A stretch of 11,517 bases of DNA, from the NCBI GenBank assembly GCA_903854455.1, contig CAINWJ010000130.1, positions 1-11,517 of the forward strand. The letters are read 5' to 3'. Below the pieces are notes generated by a model. The model searched no databases and had not been told where the DNA came from. It saw only the letters and a program-made list of their open reading frames with translations. Origin of the DNA: Candidatus Peribacteria bacterium (GTDB lineage: Bacteria > Patescibacteriota > Gracilibacteria > Peribacterales > Peribacteraceae). Position numbers and translations under genes: made by a program. Shown one piece after another: positions 5,687 to 11,192 of this stretch. Each line of letters begins with the position of its first letter. Positions within the stretch are counted from its first letter, which is position 1.

Positions 5687-5763
5687 GGGCGATTAGCTCA
5701 GCTGGTTAGAGCGCCACACTGATAATGTGGAGGTCGGCTGTTCAAGTCAGCCATCGCCCACCA
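5687..5763 (+). tRNA. tRNA-Ile(GAT)
   Basis: All arms fold perfectly. The acceptor GGGCGAT (5687-5693) pairs with ATCGCCC (5753-5759). The anticodon stem CCACA/TGTGG (5714-5718, 5726-5730) encloses loop CTGATAA with anticodon GAT (5721-5723). The T stem GGCTG/CAGCC (5736-5740, 5748-5752) encloses TTCAAGT. The discriminator is A5760, and CCA (5761-5763) is encoded. It reads AUC (and AUU) codons. It stands alone rather than in an rRNA spacer. No terminator follows; the promoter of the next gene begins 2 nt after the CCA. Confidence 0.97.
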
Positions 5764-5764
5764 C

Positions 5765-5792
5765 TTGATATATTATTCAAAAGTAGTATAAT
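5765..5792 (+). promoter_or_regulatory. Strong sigma-70-like promoter, leaderless GTG start
   Basis: TTGATA (5765-5770), a 16-nt spacer and a perfect TATAAT (5787-5792). The GTG at 5800 follows 7 nt after the -10, so transcription should begin on or next to the start codon. It starts right behind the tRNA CCA end. Confidence 0.75.
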
Positions 5793-5799
5793 ATTAGAT

Positions 5800-7275
5800 G
5801 TGCAAAATGATAAAATTCACAAAGAACCGCAAAGCGCAGAACCTGCAGCCGCACCTTCTTTGAAGAGCGCTGCTTTGATTCAAGATCCCGCATCACAACT
5901 TGTGGATGCTACTCAAGCAGTTCGTCATGAGATTGGCACACTTGCGCAGCCTGACGGATTAGAAGCTCTTATTACTCCGGAAAAGGAGGTAGTCAACCTT
6001 CTTTCACAACTCGATATTCCTGCCGTGATCAGAAAAGAAGGAGAAGGAGGAGTGACAAGAATTGCAGAGCTCCTTATTAGGTTGCGACAAGAAGGCTATG
6101 GTGATTATCTGGCTGTCTACAATATCTTTTCTAACCTGAATTCACATTCTCGGAAGGAATACCTTGAGCTGTGGCAGGAGAGAAAAAAACAGATTCTACA
6201 ATCGCTTGATGAATACATGCCAAGTACAGAAGAGTTTCTTGAGAAGTATTGTTGTGAAGGGGCAAGGAGGGAATTTACAAGATTGAAAAAGAAGTCACCT
6301 CAGAAATTTGAACAATTGGTGAATTCACTGAGAAAGATGATCGCCATTGCTCGCAGCATGGAAACTCTCTACGTTCGAGAAATGAATAAATTCCGTCAAG
6401 GTCAGAAAGGGGATAATTTTGATTGTGATGAACATCTCTTACTTAACCAAGCCCTCTCTCGCGCTGCTGGAATTACCATCCTTCCAGAATTACATATCGA
6501 TGAGCATGTCTGCCAAGACATTCCGGAGACAGCAATGGTACTTGATTGGGGAAACGTTCTCACAAAACGAGAGTTGCTCCAGCGATACGGCAGCGACTAT
6601 TTTGCCACTGAAGATCATTACGCAACGGCAAACTATGATCAACATGGTAAGGTTGGTTCATATACTTCTGCGGATAACCAGCTGTCTTGCACAAAGCCAA
6701 ATGAGGCACTCGCCAGCCTTCTTGGAAGACAGATAACGATGTATGAGGAGAGCGAACGCTATAATAGTAGATCTGCTGTGGTGCAAGTTACTGAACAACT
6801 AAGCCCTGATGCTCGATATGTGCGTAACCGAAAAGCATATGATGCAATTAAGGCCAAGAGAGTTGGAGAAGCCATTGTCATGCTTGAACAATGGCTCGAA
6901 CAGGATCCGGAAAATGTCGATTTCCTAGATTTGCTTGCAAGAGCATACCTGCAGCAGAAAAGAGTTGCTGATGCTGTAGGCTTGTTTGAAATCATCCTTC
7001 GTCGCTATCCAAATAATGCAAGTCAGGTAAGTGATATTTTTGATATTCTTGAAAGTAATGGAGCTTACACAGAAGCGCGTTCTATCATAGAACGCTTTAT
7101 GCCCAAGAAACTTACGTCGCAACAACGTGCTTACGCCCAACATCAAATAGGTTACGCTTACTCAAAAGAAGGAAATCTAACTTTAGCTCTCCAATTCTTT
7201 GAGAAGGCAGCCAAACTTGATCCAGAAGAAGAACTGTATCGACGGAATATCGCCACAATCAGGCGCAAGATTTGA
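5800..7275 (+). CDS. TPR-repeat protein of unknown function
   Basis: A 491-residue soluble protein with no signal peptide or membrane span. The first 40 residues are Pro/Ala/Gln-rich and probably disordered. A predicted helical, charged middle part (about 60-240) contains a Lys/Arg/Glu-rich segment and the Cys pair YCCEG. A short region with AMVLDWGNVLTKRELLQRYGSDYF (about 243-266) and a following Tyr-rich stretch match nothing I know. The last ~145 residues are tetratricopeptide repeats: VGEAIVMLEQWLEQDPEN, VADAVGLFEIILRRYPNN, AYTEARSIIERF, and LTLALQFFEKAAKLDPEE show the usual A-F-K and D-P pattern. It is likely a scaffold or adaptor in a protein complex. GTG 5800 is preferred because of the promoter spacing; the open frame extends upstream into the tRNA gene, which cannot be coding. 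The coding sequence is visibly more A/T-rich than its neighbours, hinting at different ancestry. Confidence 0.75.
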   Translation: MQNDKIHKEPQSAEPAAAPSLKSAALIQDPASQLVDATQAVRHEIGTLAQPDGLEALITPEKEVVNLLSQLDIPAVIRKEGEGGVTRIAELLIRLRQEGYGDYLAVYNIFSNLNSHSRKEYLELWQERKKQILQSLDEYMPSTEEFLEKYCCEGARREFTRLKKKSPQKFEQLVNSLRKMIAIARSMETLYVREMNKFRQGQKGDNFDCDEHLLLNQALSRAAGITILPELHIDEHVCQDIPETAMVLDWGNVLTKRELLQRYGSDYFATEDHYATANYDQHGKVGSYTSADNQLSCTKPNEALASLLGRQITMYEESERYNSRSAVVQVTEQLSPDARYVRNRKAYDAIKAKRVGEAIVMLEQWLEQDPENVDFLDLLARAYLQQKRVADAVGLFEIILRRYPNNASQVSDIFDILESNGAYTEARSIIERFMPKKLTSQQRAYAQHQIGYAYSKEGNLTLALQFFEKAAKLDPEEELYRRNIATIRRKI

Positions 7276-7392
7276 AATAGGAAAGTATCGGAGGAATCAG
7301 TCACACAGAAATTGCCCAAGGAATCCTCACATCCCTGATCGATCGATAGATGTTCGGCAGTTCAGCAAACAACCACGGTGCTCCACCACCCT
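7276..7392. other. Convergent gap without recognisable signal
   Basis: The 117 nt between the TPR gene and the converging GNAT gene contain no convincing terminator on either strand, no heptamer array and no copy of the tRNA 3' end. The only pattern is the GATCGATCGAT stretch around 7338-7348. Confidence 0.5.
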
Positions 7393-7857
7393 TCACTCCC
7401 TCCCCGGAAATGCGACTTTCTGGAATGGCCATGTGCTCTTCAACCATGTTTTGATTGCCTGAAAAAGAACAGTGTCCAGTCCTTCGTCATACGCGCTTTT
7501 CCGAACCCAGAGAAAAACCTCAGCTTCAGCATCGGTAAAACGCGGCGGAAGAATGTACACGCAACCCAAGCACAGTTGTTCATCGAGTGACAATACGGTG
7601 TAAGTGAATGATGAGCGCATCTGAAACTCCACCTGATGCCATCCGAGATCAGCGAGATCATCATCCTTGGTCATCGTCGGCGACGGCCAGACGTGACCGA
7701 AAACTTCAGGAGATATATGCGCTTGCAGATGCTCGACACTACTCATCACAGCTTCGTAATCTTTCTCGACGTCTCGGATGCCGAGCGGACGGAGCTTGAA
7801 TGACTCAGTCTTAAGCGTTGTGGGGACAACAAAATTATCTGGAACTATCGGTTTCAT
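7393..7857 (-). CDS. GNAT-family N-acetyltransferase
   Basis: A 154-residue protein with the order of elements of the GCN5-related N-acetyltransferases. KLRPLGIRDVEKDYEAVMSS (21-40) is the first strand and helix. SSFTYTVLS and QLCLGCVYILPP (82-105) are the central hairpin strands, and EVFLWVRKSAYDEGLDTVLFQ (113-133) is the strand and helix that normally hold acetyl-CoA. The diphosphate loop (usually Q/R-x-x-G-x-G/A) is degenerate here, AYDEGLDTVL, so the protein may bind acetyl-CoA unusually. It also ends early, at FPGRE, without the last strands of a full fold. The substrate is unknown. A TAAACT -10-like hexamer ends 7 nt before the ATG and overlaps the -10 of the divergent B3/B4 gene. Confidence 0.75.
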   Translation of the reverse strand: MKPIVPDNFVVPTTLKTESFKLRPLGIRDVEKDYEAVMSSVEHLQAHISPEVFGHVWPSPTMTKDDDLADLGWHQVEFQMRSSFTYTVLSLDEQLCLGCVYILPPRFTDAEAEVFLWVRKSAYDEGLDTVLFQAIKTWLKSTWPFQKVAFPGRE

Positions 7858-7864
7858 ACACGGC

Positions 7865-7870
7865 AGTTTA
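7865..7870 (-). promoter_or_regulatory. -10-like element of the GNAT gene, leaderless
   Basis: TAAACT on the minus strand, 7 nt before the ATG at 7857. It shares bases 7869-7870 with the -10 of the divergent gene. Confidence 0.4.
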
Positions 7871-7874
7871 CACT
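7869..7874 (+). promoter_or_regulatory. -10-like element of the B3/B4 gene, leaderless
   Basis: TACACT, the same hexamer as before prs, ends 6 nt before the ATG at 7881. No clear -35 precedes it; that region lies inside the start of the divergent GNAT gene. Confidence 0.4.
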
Positions 7875-7880
7875 GACGTC

Positions 7881-8585
7881 ATGCAGTTCAACATCCATCA
7901 GCAGATATTCGAAAAGTACCCGCAACTGCTCGTCGGACTCCTGGTATGTAAGAACATTGAGAACGGACCTGCGCCCGTAGCACTGACGACACGCCTGCGC
8001 AGTGCGGAGTCTGCATTGCGTTCACGCATTCCGAATCCTGACGATCTTAAGTCCAATCCTGTCATCGCCGCGTGGCAGGAAGCACACCGCGCATTCGGCA
8101 GTAATCCGAACAAGTTCCCCTCCTCAATCCACGCACTCTGCAAACGCGTTATTAAAGGTGGAGAGTTACCTGCTATCTCGACACTCGTCGACCTCTACAA
8201 CATTGTATCACTCAACCACATGCTGCCAGTTGGCGGCGAGGATCTGAATCGTTGCAAAGGAAACATCGTTCTAACGGTAGCCGTTGGAACAGAACCATTC
8301 ACCGCCCTTGGGAGTACTGGCAATGAGCCACCTGAGCCAGGTGAAATCATCTACCGTGACGACGAGGGTGTACTCTGTCGCAAATTTAACTGGCGAGAGG
8401 CGACCCGAACATGCCTCACGGGTAACACAACGAGCACCGTCCTCGTGATTGAGGCAATTCCACCAACGACACGTGTGCAACTCGAATCTGCCCTGAATGA
8501 ACTGCAAGACCTAGTGCAAAAATTCTGCGGGAAGGATGCGACGCGTGCAATCCTGGATTCTACCCACCTCGTTCACAATTTTTGA
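7881..8585 (+). CDS. Free-standing B3/B4 tRNA-binding domain protein (PheT-editing-like)
   Basis: A 234-residue protein matching the B3/B4 domain of the beta chain of phenylalanyl-tRNA synthetase, without the rest of that enzyme. The family signature lies at residues 80-123: PSSIHALCKRVIKGGELP followed by LVDLYNIVSLNHMLPVGGEDL. The segment GEIIYRDDEGVLCRKFNWREAT (154-175) is also typical. In PheT this domain hydrolyses mischarged Tyr-tRNA(Phe). Stand-alone members are presumed to deacylate mischarged tRNAs in trans or to bind RNA, but their substrates are mostly untested. It is cytoplasmic, with no signal peptide. I chose ATG 7881 because of the -10 spacing; an in-frame GTG at 7818 lies inside the divergent GNAT gene. 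The two divergent starts are only 23 nt apart, which suggests shared control. Confidence 0.85.
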   Translation: MQFNIHQQIFEKYPQLLVGLLVCKNIENGPAPVALTTRLRSAESALRSRIPNPDDLKSNPVIAAWQEAHRAFGSNPNKFPSSIHALCKRVIKGGELPAISTLVDLYNIVSLNHMLPVGGEDLNRCKGNIVLTVAVGTEPFTALGSTGNEPPEPGEIIYRDDEGVLCRKFNWREATRTCLTGNTTSTVLVIEAIPPTTRVQLESALNELQDLVQKFCGKDATRAILDSTHLVHNF

Positions 8586-8633
8586 TCAGGATAGTATTGG
8601 AACACAAAAGGAAAACTCCTCAAAAGCAAACGG

Positions 8634-8662
8634 TTGCCGTACCGGGGCAATAGCAGTATAAA
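8634..8662 (+). promoter_or_regulatory. Sigma-70-like promoter of the DUF378 gene
   Basis: TTGCCG (8634-8639), a 17-nt spacer and TATAAA (8657-8662). A start near 8669 leaves a pyrimidine-rich leader of about 25 nt without a Shine-Dalgarno sequence. The -35 bases also form the left half of a small hairpin, TTGCC/GGCAA (8634-8638, 8646-8650). Confidence 0.65.
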
Positions 8663-8694
8663 ATCAGCACTTTATCCCTTCCCTTCTCTCACCT

Positions 8695-8946
8695 ATGTGT
8701 CAGAAATCCGCTCTCGGCACGGTTGCCTTTGTCCTCGTGATTATCGGCGCCTTGAACTGGGGTCTCATCGGCTTGAGTTCCCTCATCGGAGCCGCAACAC
8801 AGTGGAACGTCGTTGAGATGTTGGTCGGTCGCTGGCCTGTCGTTGCAGCCATCGTCTACCTCTTAGTCGGTCTCTCAGCGGTCTACAAGCTGGTGAAGTG
8901 CGGCAAGTGCTGCGATTCATCCGGCGGGAGCTGCTGCGCGAAATAA
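8695..8946 (+). CDS. DUF378-family small membrane protein with Cys-rich tail
   Basis: An 83-residue protein with two membrane spans, at about 8-31 and 49-66. IIGALNWGLIGL (16-27) and the WNVVEMLVG...VVAAIVYLLVGLSAVY arrangement are the signature of the DUF378 (YuzA-like) family, whose function is unknown. The family usually ends soon after the second span. Here a C-terminal extension carries KCGKCC and GSCC, giving five cysteines at 69, 72, 73, 80 and 81 plus Cys2 near the N-terminus. The tail would sit on the same side as the N-terminus and could bind a metal or form disulfides; that is inference. Single-gene unit: own promoter and own terminator. Confidence 0.88.
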   Translation: MCQKSALGTVAFVLVIIGALNWGLIGLSSLIGAATQWNVVEMLVGRWPVVAAIVYLLVGLSAVYKLVKCGKCCDSSGGSCCAK

Positions 8947-8968
8947 TGCATTTGGATTCAAAGAAGAA

Positions 8969-8994
8969 GGGGCTGCGAAAGCGGCTCCTTTTTT
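8969..8994 (+). terminator. Rho-independent terminator of the DUF378 gene
   Basis: GGGGCTGC (8969-8976) pairs with GCGGCTCC (8981-8988), including two G-U pairs, around a GAAA tetraloop and is followed by six T residues (8989-8994). Confidence 0.9.
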
Positions 8995-8998
8995 GATA

Positions 8999-9026
8999 GT
9001 CATGGTGAGCGCAGTCGAACCATGAC
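8999..9026. repeat. Hairpin element with GAGCGCAGTCGA loop
   Basis: GTCATGGT (8999-9006) pairs perfectly with ACCATGAC (9019-9026) around the 12-nt loop GAGCGCAGTCGA. The element 9 nt downstream carries nearly the same loop on the opposite strand with a different stem. No T tract follows. Confidence 0.8.
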
Positions 9027-9035
9027 ACCGCAAAA

Positions 9036-9061
9036 TCACCCTTCGACTACGCTCAGGGTGA
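9036..9061. repeat. Hairpin element with inverted GAGCGTAGTCGA loop
   Basis: TCACCCT (9036-9042) pairs perfectly with AGGGTGA (9055-9061). The 12-nt loop TCGACTACGCTC is GAGCGTAGTCGA on the minus strand, 11 of 12 bases as in the preceding hairpin. It lies 2 nt past the stop of the minus-strand exported-protein gene. Confidence 0.8.
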
Positions 9062-9063
9062 CA

Positions 9064-10431
9064 TTATTGAAACATCACCTCCACCGGCACCGCATTCGGT
9101 TGCGCGATGCCGTCGCGGACAATCCTCGAGAGTACGTTGGCAGCAGGATCGAATGTGAACTCATACGCAACATCACGTCCATCCTCCAGAACGAAGACGC
9201 CGATCACCCTGACAGCCTGCGGTGGACCGGCGAGAGGCAGGAGATGAGTCTCGGATCCCATGAGTGCACCGTGATCGACGAGCATCTGACGTGTGATGGC
9301 AAGGAGCTGCTGCTCGGTGTACTGCGGTGCTGCGACGGATGAACTGACGGAAGATTGAGCCTGAGAAGAACCAGATGATCCAAAGATGGATTCCTGCTCA
9401 TCTGGAGTCAGGAGCGGAAGTAACGTCTGTTCAATGCGATCCAATGCCGATTGCCAGGCATCAGACTGGAGCGGATAGCCGATTTCCTTGAGCCGTGATG
9501 GAAGATCGCGATTGTCACGAACCACCGCCATGCCAGCCTGAGGATCATCCATTCCCTGGCGGATCACCTGACTGGACCATCCATCGATCAGCCAAACGGA
9601 AACGGGCTTCAATGTGAACTGGACAATCGACGGTATCGCGCTGAAAGCAGTCTCGGCAACCGGTGACGACCGGAACGATGCCTCAACTTTTGTCTGACTA
9701 TCCTCGCTCAAACGTCCGGGATGTAGTCCCAGACGATAGGCGATCAAACCGCTCAGAATGCCTGAAGGATCGATGGTGTCACCGAGAGCGATCAATGAAG
9801 ATGACTCATCTGGATCCAGTGCCGCTTCTGACTGAAAAGCTTCTGCCAAGCGAGCTTCAACCTGCTCGGCAAATGATGCGGCGGGATCCAAAACAACATC
9901 GTACTGCATCAATGAAGATGCATCGGCGATCCGCTCTGAAAGCCAATCGGAAGGAGCGGGAGATAGCTTGCTGGTCGATGTGATCCTGAACTGAAATCCA
10001 GCGGGAATCATCGTTCGTGATCCTTTGAGATCAACGAGAACAGGCGCATCCAGCGCGACGATGCTGATATCCGTTCCATCCCGACGAATCCAAACCGTGG
10101 CAGCGAGCAACGTCAAGGATCGATCCTTATCCAAGGACAGAGTGAAATATCCGTGCGAGGAAAGAATCGCTTCCCCGGCAACGAACGTCGCATGAGATGA
10201 ATCAGTAAGAAGAATGCGACTCTTCGGCTCCAGCATCCCTTGCAGATGCCAATCGATATCGATGGAACGGCGTACATCACCAGCGGTAATCAACGTACCC
10301 CCGTTGATCGTCGGTTGACCCGGAAGAACGGCACCTTTGACTGGAAGCACCGCATTGACGCCCGCAATCAATACCAGAAGCAAGCACATCAGCGGAACAG
10401 CCACGAAATGACGGTGGGATTGGGTGTGCAT
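9064..10431 (-). CDS. Exported protein of unknown function
   Basis: A 455-residue protein with a clear N-terminal export signal: MHTQSHRHF, a hydrophobic core at about 10-28, then Ala/Gly residues. It may stay anchored or be cleaved. Residues 45-155 are beta-rich (TLITAGDVRRSIDIDW, FTLSLDKDRSLTLLAATVWI), loosely like a FecR-type beta fold, but I would not assign the family. The middle part (about 160-350) is mixed and contains two SSLIALG/GLIAYRLGLHPG-like segments without known motifs. A low-complexity Ser/Gln/Ala linker (about 352-370) separates it from a small C-terminal domain (371-455) ending in FVLEDGRDVAYEFTFDPAANVL, similar to small beta-sheet domains of exported proteins. There are no enzymatic motifs and no lipobox. 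It probably acts outside the cytoplasmic membrane. The gene is monocistronic, with a full promoter. Confidence 0.75.
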   Translation of the reverse strand: MHTQSHRHFVAVPLMCLLLVLIAGVNAVLPVKGAVLPGQPTINGGTLITAGDVRRSIDIDWHLQGMLEPKSRILLTDSSHATFVAGEAILSSHGYFTLSLDKDRSLTLLAATVWIRRDGTDISIVALDAPVLVDLKGSRTMIPAGFQFRITSTSKLSPAPSDWLSERIADASSLMQYDVVLDPAASFAEQVEARLAEAFQSEAALDPDESSSLIALGDTIDPSGILSGLIAYRLGLHPGRLSEDSQTKVEASFRSSPVAETAFSAIPSIVQFTLKPVSVWLIDGWSSQVIRQGMDDPQAGMAVVRDNRDLPSRLKEIGYPLQSDAWQSALDRIEQTLLPLLTPDEQESIFGSSGSSQAQSSVSSSVAAPQYTEQQLLAITRQMLVDHGALMGSETHLLPLAGPPQAVRVIGVFVLEDGRDVAYEFTFDPAANVLSRIVRDGIAQPNAVPVEVMFQ

Positions 10432-10440
10432 TTTCCTCTT

Positions 10441-10469
10441 ATTTTAGCAGAAAAGAGGCAGTGATTCAA
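10441..10469 (-). promoter_or_regulatory. Promoter of the exported-protein gene
   Basis: On the minus strand TTGAAT (10469-10464), a 17-nt spacer ending in TGC, and TAAAAT (10446-10441) form a full extended promoter. The -10 ends 9 nt before the ATG. The intervening AAGAGGAAA holds the only Shine-Dalgarno-like AGAGGA seen in the window, though transcription would begin within or beyond it. Confidence 0.65.
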
Positions 10470-10483
10470 TTGTACAGTTGTCA

Positions 10484-10593
10484 GGTAAGGTAGGTATTGT
10501 AGGTAAGGTAAGTAAAGTAAGTAACTTGCAATATCCTCCTCAAGATTCTTTGTACGTTCATTACCTACCTTACGTACCTTACTTACCTTACTT
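10484..10593. repeat. Inverted pair of nonamer arrays, GGTA-based
   Basis: The left arm reads in exact 9-nt steps: GGTAAGGTA, GGTATTGTA, GGTAAGGTA, AGTAAAGTA, AGTAA (10484-10524). After a 36-nt spacer the right arm reads TTACCTACC, TTACGTACC, TTACTTACC, TTACTT (10561-10593), mostly complementary to the left (about 27 of 33 positions in one alignment). The right arm ends 8 nt before the ruvC start codon. It is the same design as the heptamer pair at 1790-1878 but with a different word and period. Confidence 0.85.
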
Positions 10594-10601
10594 CGCCCTC
10601 C

Positions 10602-11084
10602 ATGCGCATTCTCGGCATCGACCCCGGTCTCTCCACCGCCGGTCTCGGCTTTCTGCACATCGGACCCAAGCGCACCGTCGTCGAGACGGATTGGCTGACG
10701 ATCAAAACACCGAGTGTGCTGCCGCTGGAAGAACGATTGTTTGAATTGCACGAGAATCTCACCGAGTATTTAGAAGAAACCAAGCCGGATCTGGCGGTCG
10801 TCGAGCAGCTCTTCTTCGCAACGAACAAGCGGACGGCGATGGATACATCGGCTGCCAGAGGCGTGATCCTCGTCACACTGCGCAAGCACGACATCCCCAT
10901 CCTCAGCGCGACACCACTCCAGCTCAAGATGACGATCACCGGAGACGGTACAGCAGACAAGAAGCAGGTACAGGAGATGGTGAAGAGGATTTTGAAGCTC
11001 GATCAAATCCCCTCTCCTCCGGATGCGGCGGATGCATTGGCACTGGCGTTGTTTGGGGCGTATTCGAAGAGAGCGATCAGTTGA
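10602..11084 (+). CDS. ruvC: Crossover junction endodeoxyribonuclease RuvC
   Basis: RuvC cuts four-way Holliday junctions symmetrically as the last step of homologous recombination, working with the RuvAB motor. The 160-residue length is normal. It opens with the RNase H-like strand MRILGIDPGLSTAGLGF, giving catalytic Asp7. VVEQLFF supplies Glu68, and DAADALALAL supplies Asp141 and Asp144, so the metal-binding acidic set is complete. The TGDGTADKKQVQ stretch (113-124) is the usual GxGxAxKxQV segment, with Thr replacing the common Arg. ruvA and ruvB are not adjacent. The start codon is preceded by CGCCCTCC with no Shine-Dalgarno sequence, and the upstream nonamer array must contain or abut its promoter; I see no clear -10. 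A hairpin with a T tract follows the stop. Confidence 0.95.
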   Translation: MRILGIDPGLSTAGLGFLHIGPKRTVVETDWLTIKTPSVLPLEERLFELHENLTEYLEETKPDLAVVEQLFFATNKRTAMDTSAARGVILVTLRKHDIPILSATPLQLKMTITGDGTADKKQVQEMVKRILKLDQIPSPPDAADALALALFGAYSKRAIS

Positions 11085-11101
11085 GAATAATGCTGCTATA
11101 C

Positions 11102-11126
11102 GCGCAAAGCATTGCGCTCCTTTTTT
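11102..11126 (+). terminator. Rho-independent terminator of ruvC
   Basis: GCGCAA (11102-11107) pairs with TTGCGC (11112-11117) around AGCA, then TCC and six T residues (11121-11126). It begins 18 nt after the ruvC stop. Confidence 0.85.
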
Positions 11127-11154
11127 CAAATATTATTCTTTCTTCTGTTTGGGA

Positions 11155-11170
11155 GCGGAATGCTTTCCGC
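11155..11170 (-). repeat. Hairpin beyond recF, related to the ruvC terminator
   Basis: On the minus strand GCGGAA pairs with TTCCGC around the loop AGCA, followed by TCCC. Apart from two compensatory changes in the stem, it is the same hairpin as the ruvC terminator, in opposite orientation. It lacks a T tract, so termination for recF is uncertain. Confidence 0.7.
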
Positions 11171-11192
11171 GGGTAGCAAGCCCATCCAACAG

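Noticed and set aside
5725..5799. Longer N-terminus for the TPR protein starting in the tRNA anticodon arm
   Set aside because: It would overlap the tRNA 3' half and the promoter; the leaderless GTG at 5800 fits the TATAAT spacing.
5687..7392. Genomic island integrated at tRNA-Ile
   Set aside because: No integrase and no repeat of the tRNA 3' end after the TPR gene; kept only as a hint in the TPR finding.
7818..7880. Longer N-terminus for the B3/B4 protein from GTG 7818
   Set aside because: It would run through the start and 5' coding part of the divergent GNAT gene; ATG 7881 fits the -10 spacing.
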